A stretch of DNA of 64,000 bases from Streptomyces sp. CB01635 (GCF_002803065.1 NZ_NNBL01000005.1:1-64000); one strand, 5' to 3'. Positions 25,315-33,587 are shown, counted from the stretch's first letter. A program made the numbers and translations. The notes: a model not told the origin generated them from the letters alone.

Positions 25315-25361
25315 AACCCACGTATGAGACAGACGGACTGGAGCGGGGTTAGAGTCCGATC

Positions 25362-26576
25362 ATGCAGCTTCGGTACAGCTTTCGCCTGTATCCGGAGCCC
25401 GGTCAACAGCAGGCATTGGCACGGGCGTTCGGATGCGCCCGAGTCGTGTTCAACGACACGGTGCGCGCCCGCCGTGACGCCCAAGCCGCCAACAAGCCCT
25501 ACCCCACATCAAGGATTCTTTCGGCATCGCTGATCACCGGGGCGAAGCAGCGCCCGGAGCGGTCCTTCCGGGGCGAGGTGTCCGCGGTCGTCCTCCAACA
25601 GGCGCTGCGGGACGCGGATACGGCCTACGCAAACTTTTTCGCCTCTCTCAAAGGAGAGCGCAAGGGACCGAAGATGGGTGAGCCGTCCTTTCGGTCCCGT
25701 AAGGATGCCCGACAGTCGATCCGGTTCACCGCGAACGCCCGCTGAAAGATCACCAAAGGTGGGCGGCTGTCCCTGCCGAAGATCGGCGGCCTGAAGGTCA
25801 AGTGGTCCCGCTCTCTGCCCTGTATGCCGTCCTCGGTCACCGTCATCAAAGATGCCGCAGGCCGGTACTTCGCCAGTTTCGTCATCGACACCGACCCGGC
25901 CGCCGATGCTGCCGCGATGCCCGACCCCGACCCCGACAGCTGCGTCGGCATCGACCTCGGCCTGACCCATTTCGCGGTGCTCGACAACGGAACGAAGATC
26001 GACTCTCCGCGGTTTTTGCGCCGTGCGGAGAAGAAGCTGAAGAAGGCCCAGCGGGAGCTGTCCCGCAAACAGAAGGGATCGAAGAACCGTGAAAAAGCCC
26101 GGCTGAGAGTCGCCCGCGCCCACGCTCAAGTCGCCGACGCACGCAAGGAGTTTGGCCACCAGCTCTCCACCCGGATCATCCGTGAGAACCAAACGGTGGT
26201 CGTGGAGAACCTGGCAGTCTCCGGACTCGCGCGCACCAGGCTGGCCAAGAGCGTGAACGATGCAGGCTGGTCCCAGTTCGTCGACATGCTCGAGTACAAG
26301 GCCAAACGGTACGGCCGCGTGTTCGTACAGATCGGCCGGTTCACCCCGACCACCCGTACCCGCTCCGCCTGCGGACATGTCGACGGACCCAAACCCCTCC
26401 ATGTGCGGGAGTGGACCTGCCCCGCCTGCAACACCCTGCACGACCGCGATGTGAACGCCGCGAAGAACGTCAAAGCCGCCGGACAAGGCGGTTCGAGCCT
26501 GCGGAGCGTCGGTAAGACCAAACCCCCAGCAGCATCGGGGGCGCGGCACGACGTGAAGAATCAGGAAGCCACGTAA
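25362..26576 (+). pseudogene. TnpB (RuvC-like RNA-guided nuclease ancestor of Cas12), nonsense-mutated
   Basis: A single frame runs from MQLRYSFRLYPEPGQQQALA to DVKNQEAT, interrupted by TGA at 25743-25745 in NAR*KITKGGRLSLPKIGG; a Trp (TGG) there is the simplest ancestral reading. RuvC residues remain in GIDLGLTHFAVLDNG (Asp), VVENLAVSG (Glu) and HDRDVNAAKNV (Asp). The zinc finger has lost its first Cys: TRSACGHVDG replaces the usual CS.CGH, while WTCPAC is intact. Full length is about 404 codons. It is divergent from tnpA. A guide RNA would normally come from the 3' end and right end of such elements. Confidence 0.88.
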
Positions 26577-26665
26577 TCCCGTACCGGAAGCCGTGCCGCA
26601 TAGCTGCACCGCGACCAGCACGGGACGGCCAGAATCCTCGGGCATCAGCCCGAGGAGCATGTCAA
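26480..26665 (+). ncRNA. Possible omega RNA (TnpB guide scaffold) region
   Basis: In TnpB elements the guide scaffold is transcribed from the tnpB 3' part through the right-end hairpin, and the guide is the flanking DNA. Here this stretch includes several GC-rich repeats and the terminal hairpin at 26636-26655. The guide would then read into the end of the chitinase gene. The region is assigned by position only; no RNA evidence. Confidence 0.3.
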
Positions 26666-27717
26666 TGCTCCAGACCCTTCACGTTGTCGCCGAACGTCCA
26701 CCCCTTCGACCCGTCCCAGTTGATCGACCAGGTCATCAGCCCTTTGAGGCCGTCGCCGTACGTGTTCCATGCCTGCGAAACCAGACTCGGAGCCATATAG
26801 CCCCCGCCCGCGCCGGGCTGGGCCGGCAGGCCGGGGACCTGCTTGTCGTAGGGGACCTTGATCGTGGTTCCCTGGACGACGAGGCCCTTGTTCAGGCAGT
26901 CGGTCTGGGCGGTGAAGCCCTGGACGGTGCCGGCCTCGTAGGAGTCGCCGGAGCAGCCGTACATGCTGCCGTTGTAGTACTGCATGTTGAGCCACCACAG
27001 GCTGCCGTTGTCGGCGTACTTCTTGATGATGGGGAGGTACGCGCCCCAGATCGAGCCGTACGTGACGCTGCCGCCGGTGACGTACGCCGTCTCGGGGGCC
27101 ATCGTCAGGCCGAACCCGGCGGGCATCTGGGCAAGGATGCCGTCGATGATGCGGATCAAGTTGGCCTGGGACGTGGAGAGTTGGCTGATGTTGCCGCTTC
27201 CGGTGAGGCCCGTCTCGATGTCGATGTCGATGCCGTCGAAGTTGTACTTCTTCAGGATCGGGACGATCGTCTCGACGAAGTGGTCCGCGACGGCCGTCGA
27301 GTTGAGGTCGATGCCCGCTGCCGCGCCGCCGATGGACATCAGGACGGTCTGACCCGAGGCCTTGGCCTGACACATCTCGGCCGGGGTCGCGACCTTCACG
27401 TTCGTGTCCATGCCGTCCTCCCACAGTGCGGTGCCGTCGGAGCGGATCACCGGGAAGGCCGCGTTGATGACGTTGTAGCCGTGCTGCGCCATCTCGGGGT
27501 TGGTGATGGGGGTCCAGCCGAACGGCGGGTGCACGCCGTTGGACGCACCGTCCCAGTTCTCCCAGTAGCCCTGGAGGACCTTGCCGGCCGGTCGCGGTTT
27601 GGTCGCGCAGGTGTCGGCGGCGGGGGCGTCGGGTGCCGCGACCAGGACGGTGGAGAGGGACGCGGCAGCCGCGAGGGCTGCGCCGAGGAGACGGGAGGTA
27701 CGACTGCGACGGGACAT
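26662..27717 (-). CDS. Secreted GH18 chitinase
   Basis: The 351-residue protein from ATG 27717 (GGAGG seven bases upstream) begins with a basic, hydrophobic signal peptide (MSRRSRTSRLLGAALAAAAS, cleavage near AADTC). The catalytic domain holds the GH18 DxxDxDxE motif in FDGIDIDIE (Glu is the acid) and VLMSIGG. The end WDGSKGWTFGDNVKGLEH is close to family ends. There is no chitin-binding or fibronectin domain. The TGA stop overlaps the right end of the IS element, so the last codons may be altered. The upstream region carries the known Streptomyces chitinase-type repeats. Confidence 0.92.
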   Translation of the reverse strand: MSRRSRTSRLLGAALAAAASLSTVLVAAPDAPAADTCATKPRPAGKVLQGYWENWDGASNGVHPPFGWTPITNPEMAQHGYNVINAAFPVIRSDGTALWEDGMDTNVKVATPAEMCQAKASGQTVLMSIGGAAAGIDLNSTAVADHFVETIVPILKKYNFDGIDIDIETGLTGSGNISQLSTSQANLIRIIDGILAQMPAGFGLTMAPETAYVTGGSVTYGSIWGAYLPIIKKYADNGSLWWLNMQYYNGSMYGCSGDSYEAGTVQGFTAQTDCLNKGLVVQGTTIKVPYDKQVPGLPAQPGAGGGYMAPSLVSQAWNTYGDGLKGLMTWSINWDGSKGWTFGDNVKGLEH

Positions 27718-27770
27718 GGGGGGCCTCCGCAGGATCGCCGGGCGAGTGGGGGTTGGCGTGAGCACGACGC

Positions 27771-27814
27771 ACGGTAGAGAGGTCCAGACCTTTCGTCAAT
27801 GGGTATGGACCAAT
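27771..27814 (-). promoter_or_regulatory. Chitinase promoter with GGTC..GACC-type direct repeats
   Basis: Reading on the minus strand: TTGACG (27799-27794), 17 bases, then TACCGT (27776-27771), a plausible -35/-10 pair. Two repeats of the TGGTCYAGACC kind overlap it: TTGGTCCATACC (27813-27802) and AGGTCTGGACCT (27791-27780). Such repeats are established in Streptomyces chitinase promoters and resemble DasR sites. The transcription start would be just left of 27771. Confidence 0.75.
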
Positions 27815-27843
27815 GGGGAGTTGGGGTCGAGTCGCGATCGGGG

Positions 27844-28413
27844 CTAGTACGTCGCGCGTCGCCGCTGCGGCCGGGCCGCGCTCCCGTCGGCGGTCTCGGG
27901 GCGGTCGTCCGGCGCCGAGCGCTCGGCCTGCGCACGCAGCGCGGCGAGCCCCGCGACGACCTCACTGCGGTTGGCGGCCGAGGTCATCCAGCCGGGCAGC
28001 CTCGGGATCATCGCCAGAGACGACGACGGACTCCCCCGCTCCCTCAGACGCGCACCGATGTACGCCGCGAGCGCGTCGACGTGCGCGATGTCGTACGCCC
28101 ACAGCAGCCGGCCCGCGCAGCGCGTCTGCAGCCACAGCGGCCTGCCGAAGAACGGCTCGGCCGGACCGCCGAGCGTCGCGCCGATCCGGGCGCCGCCGCG
28201 CCGCTCCGGCTCCCACTCGGCCGTGACCCCGCAGCGCGCGCACGCCAGCCGCCTGGACAGGAACAACAGGTCTACGGAGTAACGGAGTTCGGGCCCTCCA
28301 GGTCGGGGTACAACCACGGCGCGCCCGGAACAGCGGGGGCACACCACGAGGATGCGGGCCGCGAAGCGGGCCAGCATGGCGCCCTTGTCGGCGTGCCGGT
28401 GCCCGGCGCCCAT
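27844..28413 (-). CDS. Zinc-ribbon protein, function unknown
   Basis: The 189-residue protein starts at ATG behind GGGGAGG. Two CxxC pairs (VCPRCSGR and ACARCGVTAE) about 38 residues apart form a TFIIB-like zinc ribbon, with CAGRLLWAYDIAHVDALAAYIGA in the middle and a Pro/Arg/Ser-rich tail. It resembles Streptomyces conserved hypotheticals called zinc-ribbon proteins. The promoter side faces a cluster of broken genes; nothing nearby suggests a partner. Confidence 0.7.
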   Translation of the reverse strand: MGAGHRHADKGAMLARFAARILVVCPRCSGRAVVVPRPGGPELRYSVDLLFLSRRLACARCGVTAEWEPERRGGARIGATLGGPAEPFFGRPLWLQTRCAGRLLWAYDIAHVDALAAYIGARLRERGSPSSSLAMIPRLPGWMTSAANRSEVVAGLAALRAQAERSAPDDRPETADGSAARPQRRRATY

Positions 28414-28508
28414 GGGGCCTCCCCTGCGTACCTCGACACTCGAATCCGCTTACCTCGACGCGCCGAATCGTACGCAACGACCGACCACGCCGCGCGGTCC
28501 GCGCCAGG

Positions 28509-28826
28509 TCACCGACCACCCTCCATACCGGTCAGCGCATCGAGATCGAGCACAGCGCCCAACGCCCCCTTCAATGCACCGACGCACATCCCGTGCAGTT
28601 CGGCGCGGGTGAACGACTCATTGGTCAGCCGGTCCACGCAGAGCACGCGGACGAAGACCGGCCAGCTCGTGAGCGCGGCCGACACGAGGTGCGTCGGCCC
28701 GTCGCCGAGCACCGTCGCCTCCAGCAACCGCCGCCGCAGCTCCGCCAGTTCGCCCGTGATGATCGCCTGGATGACCGGGTCGCCGGCGAGCACCCGGTTC
28801 GCAGCGCTCGCAATGGCGATGGGCAT
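28509..28826 (-). pseudogene. C-terminal fragment of a TetR-family regulator
   Basis: About 95 codons encode AGDPVIQAIITGELAELRRR, then LLEATVLGDGPTHLVSAALTS and a helical end. This is the ligand-domain end of a TetR regulator; the DNA-binding N-terminus is absent. The reading frame enters from the start of the overlapping plus-strand DUF4345 remnant, which shows a deletion joint near 28.81 kb. The chance start codon (28826) is inside that joint. Confidence 0.65.
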
Positions 28827-29130
28827 CGCCTGCGTGGCGATCGGCCTCTACCACCTCGTCCTCGGCATCGCCTCCGTACCCGGCGAGGGCTCGACGGGAG
28901 CGACTGTCGACAGCCGGGAGCGGTTCTACAACGCGATCATCTTCGGATACGGGCTCGCGTGGATCTGGGCCGCACCCCAGTCTCCGATCCCCTCAACGGC
29001 GGTACGGTGGCTCTCCGGCGTCTTCCTGCTCAGAGGCGTCGGGCGCGTGCTGTCCCTCGCCGTCCACGGCTGGCCGCACTGGCTCCAAGTGCCGCTCAGC
29101 GCCCTCGAACTCGCCCTTCCCCCGCTCTCG
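28812..29130 (+). pseudogene. DUF4345 membrane-protein remnant
   Basis: From about 28812 the frame reads MGIACVAIGLYHLVLGIASV, RERFYNAIIFGYGLAWIWA, RWLSGVFLLRGVGRVLSLAV and HWLQVPLSALELALPPL, four hydrophobic segments matching the DUF4345 family over nearly its full length. The first few codons and the final helix/charged tail are gone. At about 29127 the frame runs into the reverse complement of a PIG-L-type gene. No convincing ribosome site precedes it. Confidence 0.7.
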
Positions 29131-29467
29131 CCTGGACGGCGAGCATGGTCACCCGATGGGTGTGCACATGGTCCGGATGCCCGGTCAGCCCGCCGTAGGC
29201 GTCATGGGTGACCACGATCTGCGGGCGGCACTCCCTGAGTTGCGCCACGAGTCGGCCCACGGCTTCGTCGATCGGCGCGTCGCAGCATCGCGTCGCGCCG
29301 GGAGCCGACTGCGGCGCACGAGCGTCGGCGTAGCCGAGCAGCCGTGGCGCGCCAGCGCCGACGATCCGTAGCGCCTCGGCCAACTCCTCGGCGCGTGGCG
29401 TGTCTTCGGCCCACAGAGACTCGTCGTCCGGGTGGGCGAAGACCGCGAGCAGGCTCGGCACAGTCAT
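29096..29467 (-). pseudogene. PIG-L (LmbE-type) deacetylase fragment, internally deleted and truncated
   Basis: The 123-codon frame begins VPSLLAVFAHPDDESLW (the zinc-binding AHPDDE), then jumps directly to AEDTPRAEELAEALRIVG, skipping about 20 residues that normally separate these blocks. It continues to THDAYGGLTGHPDHVHTHRV, the second metal motif. After VTMLAVQA it becomes unrelated reading through the DUF4345 remnant. PIG-L enzymes de-N-acetylate GlcNAc-containing thiols or lipids; this copy lacks about half of the fold. Confidence 0.75.
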
Positions 29468-29699
29468 GCGGAATCACCCTCCAGCGCAGGGAATTCGCAT
29501 CCTAGGCCGCCGGGATCCGTCAGGCGTCGCGTCAAAGCGGTATGCGTGTGCCACGCCCAACTGCCGGGGCCGGGCCGCGTTCGCCGATCAAGGCCGGTTC
29601 CAGCCGTAGCACGTCGACAATCACGGGACCGGTCTTGCTGCCTCACGCGGCCTGTGTCTCAATGGGCGACGATTTCAGCACGTCACTCCCGCAACTGCA

Positions 29700-29730
29700 C
29701 CCGCACCTGCACCGGGACCCGCACCTGCAC
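29700..29730. repeat. Direct repeats of CCCGCACCTGCAC
   Basis: Two exact 13-base copies (29700-29712 and 29718-29730), with a related copy before them, lie in the leader of the secreted-protein gene that starts at 29767. The rest of the 29468-29766 gap shows no gene I can support. Could be a regulator site or slippage. Confidence 0.5.
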
Positions 29731-29766
29731 TTTCCCCCCACTCACATAGTGAAGGCAGGCTCCCCC

Positions 29767-30237
29767 ATGAGGTATGGCAGAAGGCTCGGTATCGGTTCGG
29801 CACTGGGTGTCGGTGTGGTCGCCGTGAGCGCGCTCGCGCTCGCACCCGTGGCGACCGCGGTGACCCCCGACACCGCCACCATCTCGTTCGACTGCGGAAT
29901 CTACGGGTCTGGCACGGCGACCCTCACGGCCACCCAGGACGGGACCGCCGCGACGATCAGTGTGTCCACCTCAGCCATCTCGGCACCCATCGACGTCGCG
30001 GCGGGCTCGGTCAACTCGACGCTGACGCTCACCGACAACGGCACCGGGACGTCCACGTTCACCGGCAACTCCAACCCGGCGATCCCCGCCGGCGGCCCCG
30101 TGTCCACCGGGCCGCTGAACGGGACCGTCGCCGCCGGGGACAGCCTGGAGGCCAAGTCCCTGAAGGTCGTGGTCATGGGCATCACCGTGACCTGTAACGC
30201 CACATCCGCGCAGACACCTGGTCCGTTCGTCTTCTGA
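29767..30237 (+). CDS. Small secreted protein, function unknown
   Basis: The 156-residue protein has a signal peptide (basic MRYGRRLG, hydrophobic core through SALALAPVATA, cleavage near ATAVT). The mature part is beta-rich, Thr/Ser/Gly-heavy and short of charge, with two cysteines (FDCGIYGSG and VTCNATS) that could form a disulfide. It resembles exported actinobacterial beta-sandwich proteins without a named family. It has its own promoter gap, with direct repeats, downstream of the broken-gene cluster. Confidence 0.7.
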   Translation: MRYGRRLGIGSALGVGVVAVSALALAPVATAVTPDTATISFDCGIYGSGTATLTATQDGTAATISVSTSAISAPIDVAAGSVNSTLTLTDNGTGTSTFTGNSNPAIPAGGPVSTGPLNGTVAAGDSLEAKSLKVVVMGITVTCNATSAQTPGPFVF

Positions 30238-30364
30238 CGCACAGGGCGGGCTTCGCCGGGCGGTGCCACTCCCCTTCTGGGGGCGGTGCCGCCCGGCTCC
30301 CCACGAGGTGGCTCCGGCGCGTCGCCGACGCCGGCGGTGTGCCGCGGTCCGCCAGAATCTGCGC

Positions 30365-30733
30365 ATGCTGAGAATCGGATCGGTTGTGCTGGGTGTCTCG
30401 GATGTGCCGCGTGCGGCCGCGTTCTGGACGGAGGCCCTGGGATACGTCCCGCGCGAGGCGATGGAGGACGACTGGGTGGTGTTGGTGCCGGCAAAAGGCG
30501 CCGGGGTCCAGCTGTCGCTCGGCCTTAGCGAGACGCCGGTCCAGGAGCGTCCGCGGATCCATCTGGATCTGTATGCCCGGGACGCGCCCGACCAGGCTGC
30601 CGAGGTCGAGCGGTTGGTGTCCCTGGGCGCACAGCGGGTCGACTGGGACCTCTATCCGGACGACGCCGACTTCATCGTGCTCGCCGATCCGGACGGCAAC
30701 CGCTTCTGCGTCATCGACACCCGGCACAACTGA
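30365..30733 (+). CDS. VOC family protein
   Basis: The 122-residue single-domain protein starts MLRIGSVVLGVSDVPRAAAF. It contains FWTEALGYVPREAM, HLDLYARDAPDQAAEVERL and the C-terminal VLADPDGNRFCVIDTR. It matches the VOC group widespread in Streptomyces. There is no regulator adjacent; about 155 bases separate it from the minus-strand secreted protein. Substrate unknown. Confidence 0.88.
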   Translation: MLRIGSVVLGVSDVPRAAAFWTEALGYVPREAMEDDWVVLVPAKGAGVQLSLGLSETPVQERPRIHLDLYARDAPDQAAEVERLVSLGAQRVDWDLYPDDADFIVLADPDGNRFCVIDTRHN

Positions 30734-30888
30734 CGGGAGTCGTGTGGACGTCGTAGCGCTGTCGTCGGCGAACGGCAGCGGACAAGGCCATGAGCGGCTC
30801 CCCCGCAGCTCTTCCGCTGTCACCGGGAGGAGCCGCCTGGCCTGCACGTTCTATGCGTCTACAGGAAGACGCATCTCCGTGCCCGTGG

Positions 30889-32028
30889 CTACTTCCTGAC
30901 CGGGCACATCCCCTCGGAGAGTGTGTTGTACGTGGGAGAGGTCTGCGTCGTCGCGGCGGTGCCGCCGAGCTGGATGAGGATCTCGTCGGACAGCAGGTCC
31001 TCCTTGCCCTTCAGCGCGTCGGCGACCTTCGTGTCCTTCGGGAACACCATCTCCGCGGCGATGTTGTCCTGCACGATCCGGGCGAGATTGTCGAGCGCGG
31101 TGAAGATCGGGTCCTTCGGCGTCTCGAGGCCGGGCAGGTCGATCAGGTGGGTGGCGACCTTCGCCGCGTTCATGCAGTCCTTGATGATGATGGTGTTCTG
31201 GTTGAGCACGCTGGTGGTCCACTGCGAGAGCACCACGCAGTACAGGTCCGCCCATGCGGCCTCGCCGACCTTCGCGCGCCAGGTCTTCATGGTGTCCTGC
31301 ACACCCTTGATCTGGGCCTGCGCGGCGTGCTCCATGTTGACGCGGATGTCGGGGTAGACGCTGCCGGAGAAGTCCTCGAACGACTTCATGTCGAACACCT
31401 TCGCCGTGACCGAGGCGTTGATGAACTTCAGGGCGGCGTCGAGGATGTTGCCGCACGACGTGGTCAGCGCGGCCGGCAGACCGGCGGCGGGAAGGTTCTT
31501 GCGCGCCGTGGTGAGGGTGACGGCGTAGGCCTGAAGGGGTTCGATCCACGCGGTGGACTTGTCGTCGTTGAACGCCACCAGCAGGAGGTCATGCGGGTCG
31601 ATGCGGTTGGCGTTCGGCAGGTTCGGGATCTTGTCCGCGAGGTACGAGGCGATCACGGAGAAGCAGCCGAGCGGAACGTGAGCGATGGACTTCGCCAGCT
31701 CGAACGTCTCCGCCACGGGGTTGACGGACTCCTGGCCGTTCGCCGTAACGAGGGTGAACCTGCCGCCCTTCGCGTCGTTCTGCACCACGATCACCGGGGA
31801 GAGGTGCTTGACCAACTCCGCCTTGAGAGTGGCGTAGTTGGAGCGCATACCGGCGTTGACAGCGAAGATCGAGTCTTTCGCCTGCTGCTGGGTCACGGCC
31901 GACGTTGCGAGCGTGCCCGTCGAGTTGGTCAGTGGAGTGTCCGCGGCACTCGGGGACGCCGAGTAGCCCAACAGCGCCGCGGTGCTGATACCGGAAGCGC
32001 TGCCTATAAATCCTCTGCGCGTAGCCAT
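30889..32028 (-). CDS. Tat-exported protein, family not recognised
   Basis: The 379-residue protein from ATG 32028 begins MATRRGFIGSASGISTAALL, a twin-arginine signal (R-R-G-F) followed by a hydrophobic stretch and a probable cut near SPSAAD. The mature region is mostly alpha-helical with about five cysteines (GCFSV, TSCGN, LYCVV, KDCMN, GMCPV) and sequences such as VYPDIRVNMEHAAQAQIKGV. I do not recognise it. Tat export implies folding or cofactor loading before export. It is on the same strand as, and downstream of, the isochorismatase pair, but a strong terminator separates them. Confidence 0.7.
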   Translation of the reverse strand: MATRRGFIGSASGISTAALLGYSASPSAADTPLTNSTGTLATSAVTQQQAKDSIFAVNAGMRSNYATLKAELVKHLSPVIVVQNDAKGGRFTLVTANGQESVNPVAETFELAKSIAHVPLGCFSVIASYLADKIPNLPNANRIDPHDLLLVAFNDDKSTAWIEPLQAYAVTLTTARKNLPAAGLPAALTTSCGNILDAALKFINASVTAKVFDMKSFEDFSGSVYPDIRVNMEHAAQAQIKGVQDTMKTWRAKVGEAAWADLYCVVLSQWTTSVLNQNTIIIKDCMNAAKVATHLIDLPGLETPKDPIFTALDNLARIVQDNIAAEMVFPKDTKVADALKGKEDLLSDEILIQLGGTAATTQTSPTYNTLSEGMCPVRK

Positions 32029-32059
32029 CTTCGTTGTCTCCGTAGCGGTTCGGTGCACG

Positions 32060-32190
32060 AATGTTGAGTGAGTGGGGGGACCATCTGCATGTGGGACATG
32101 GGGGGAAGTCCATCGGTTGGGTGAGTCATTTGTGGGGGGCCTTACGTGGGGGGTTCTTCTTCTTTGGGGGATCAGAGGGGGCGGAGGGGG
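32060..32190 (+). other. G-run-rich tract (plus strand) upstream of the Tat-protein gene
   Basis: The tract contains at least seven runs of three to six G (for example GGGGGG, GGG, GGGGGG, GGGGG) within about 120 bases, with the complementary C-runs on the Tat-gene's sense strand. This is a candidate G-quadruplex cluster. It sits between that gene's start and the terminator of the isochorismatase lipoprotein gene. Confidence 0.5.
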
Positions 32191-32217
32191 AAGGAATGCG
32201 CATGCCTTCCCCCTCCG
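32182..32217 (-). terminator. Strong terminator after the isochorismatase lipoprotein gene
   Basis: CGGAGGGGGAAGG and CCTTCCCCCTCCG are perfect 13-base arms with a 10-base loop, 40 bases past the stop. It ends the transcript of the tandem isochorismatases and insulates the Tat-exported protein gene. Confidence 0.88.
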
Positions 32218-32256
32218 AATGCGGCGAGTACCGGACGACTACCTGACCAGTACTGG

Positions 32257-33003
32257 CTACTTGAGCGAGCTCTGCTTGGGGACCACGACTCCGTAGAGGT
32301 CCTGGACCGTGGCGAGCGCGGCCTCGTGAACCTGCTTCGCGGGGATGCCGTTCGGATTGCCCTTCAGCGGCAACGGCCGGGTCGCGGAGGCGTCGCCGAC
32401 CACGGTCGGGTTGTTGCCGTTGAGGAACGCGCCCTGCGTCGTGAACAGGGTGCACATGTTGGTCATGAATCCGGCGATGATGACGTTCTTGTGCCCGGCC
32501 TTCTTGACCTGTTCGGCGAGATCGGTGCGGTAGAAGCCGTTGGGGACGGTCTTCTCGACGACGGGCTCGCCCTTCGCCGGCTTCAGTGCCGGAATGATCT
32601 GACCCGCCTTCGACTTCAGGTCGTAGCCCTTGTCGACGATGTGGATGACCGGCGTGCCCGCCTCACGGGCGCGCTTCAGCAGAGCTTCGGCGTTGTTCAC
32701 CGCGGAGTGCCAGCCGTCGAGTTCCATCACACCCTGGGTGTAGGTGTTCTGGTAGTCGACGAGGATCAGTGTCGCGTCGGAGAGCTTCGCCGGGGTCTCG
32801 TCGAGCTTGTTGAGCTGCCGCAGCGTCGTCGTGTCCTTCGCGACGTTCTTCTCCCCGGCGTTCCCCCCGGCGTTCTTCTCCGCGGCGGGCGACGGCTTGC
32901 GGTCGGTGCGTGCGGCGGCTTCGGAGCTTCCGCCGCACGCCGTCGCGGTGGCCGCGAGAACGGTGGCGAGACTCAGCGCGGCGGCTGAACGCAGCAGCTT
33001 CAT
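32257..33003 (-). CDS. Isochorismatase-like hydrolase, predicted lipoprotein
   Basis: The 248-residue protein has a lipoprotein signal (MKLLRSAAALSLATVLAATA, cut before Cys in TATACGG), a short Lys/Glu/Ala linker, then the cysteine-hydrolase fold with TLILVDYQNTYTQGVMELDG (Asp), IHIVDKGYD and GFMTNMCTLFTTQGAFLN (catalytic Cys in the NMCT turn). Family members hydrolyse amides or vinyl ethers (nicotinamidase-like). Its ATG overlaps the TGA of the upstream paralogue by one base (TGATG), so translation is coupled. Both copies share TLR.L..LDETPAKL and VMELDGW, so they arose by duplication. Confidence 0.88.
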   Translation of the reverse strand: MKLLRSAAALSLATVLAATATACGGSSEAAARTDRKPSPAAEKNAGGNAGEKNVAKDTTTLRQLNKLDETPAKLSDATLILVDYQNTYTQGVMELDGWHSAVNNAEALLKRAREAGTPVIHIVDKGYDLKSKAGQIIPALKPAKGEPVVEKTVPNGFYRTDLAEQVKKAGHKNVIIAGFMTNMCTLFTTQGAFLNGNNPTVVGDASATRPLPLKGNPNGIPAKQVHEAALATVQDLYGVVVPKQSSLK

Positions 33004-33587
33004 CAGACGATCTCCTTCTGGGTCGGTACGACGACGCCGTACAGGTCGGCGATGGTGGCGAGGGCGCTGTAGTGCACCTGGCAGGCGTCGAGGTCGGTGC
33101 CGGCGACCGGCAGCGAGCGGGTGGCGGTGGCGTCGGCGACGACCGTGGGGCGGTTGCCGCGCAGGAACGCGCCCTGCGCGGTGAACGCCACGCACATGTG
33201 CGTCATCCAGCCGGCGATGATGACGTCCTGCCCGTCCGGGACGTGTGTGCCCAGGTCGGTGTCGACGAACGCGTTCGGGACCTGCTTGACGACGACGGCC
33301 TCACCGTCGACCGGCGCGACACGGGGGTGGATCCGACCGATCTCGGCCCGGATGTCGTACGGGGTGCCCTCGCCGCCGTCGTTGATGACGTGCACGATCT
33401 TCGTGCCCTCCTGGCGGGCCCGTGCCAGCAGCTGCGCGGCGGCGTCGAGCGAGGCCTCCCACCCGTCGAGTTCCATCACGCCCTGGGTGTAGGTGTTCTG
33501 GAAGTCGATCAGGATCAGCGTCGATTCGGCCAGCTTCGCGGGCGTCTCGTCGAAGCCGTTGAGCTCGCGCAGCGTAGTTCTGGACAT
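33003..33587 (-). CDS. Isochorismatase-like cysteine hydrolase, cytoplasmic
   Basis: The 194-residue protein has no signal peptide. It carries STLILIDFQNTYTQGVMELD (catalytic Asp), RQEGTKIVHVIND, GWMTHMCVAFTAQGAFLRG (catalytic Cys) and a Lys-position residue in VVVKQVPN. It belongs to the isochorismatase/nicotinamidase superfamily. It is the first gene of the pair and is followed by the predicted-lipoprotein paralogue. A GlxA-type AraC regulator lies divergently about 170 bases away and probably controls both. The substrate is unknown. Confidence 0.9.
   Translation of the reverse strand: MSRTTLRELNGFDETPAKLAESTLILIDFQNTYTQGVMELDGWEASLDAAAQLLARARQEGTKIVHVINDGGEGTPYDIRAEIGRIHPRVAPVDGEAVVVKQVPNAFVDTDLGTHVPDGQDVIIAGWMTHMCVAFTAQGAFLRGNRPTVVADATATRSLPVAGTDLDACQVHYSALATIADLYGVVVPTQKEIV

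Larger units (their letters stand above)
24750..26665. mobile_element. IS200/IS605-type insertion element, decayed
   Basis: A left-end hairpin CGGGC-TTCA-GCCCG (24774-24787) precedes a broken minus-strand tnpA; a divergent plus-strand tnpB follows; the right end has the hairpin CCTCGGGC-ATCA-GCCCGAGG (26636-26655) and then GCATGTCAA. The divergent tnpA/tnpB order and subterminal hairpins without inverted repeats are diagnostic of this family. The left boundary is approximate. Both genes carry disabling changes, so the element cannot move unaided. The right end abuts, and supplies, the stop codon of the chitinase gene. Confidence 0.85.
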
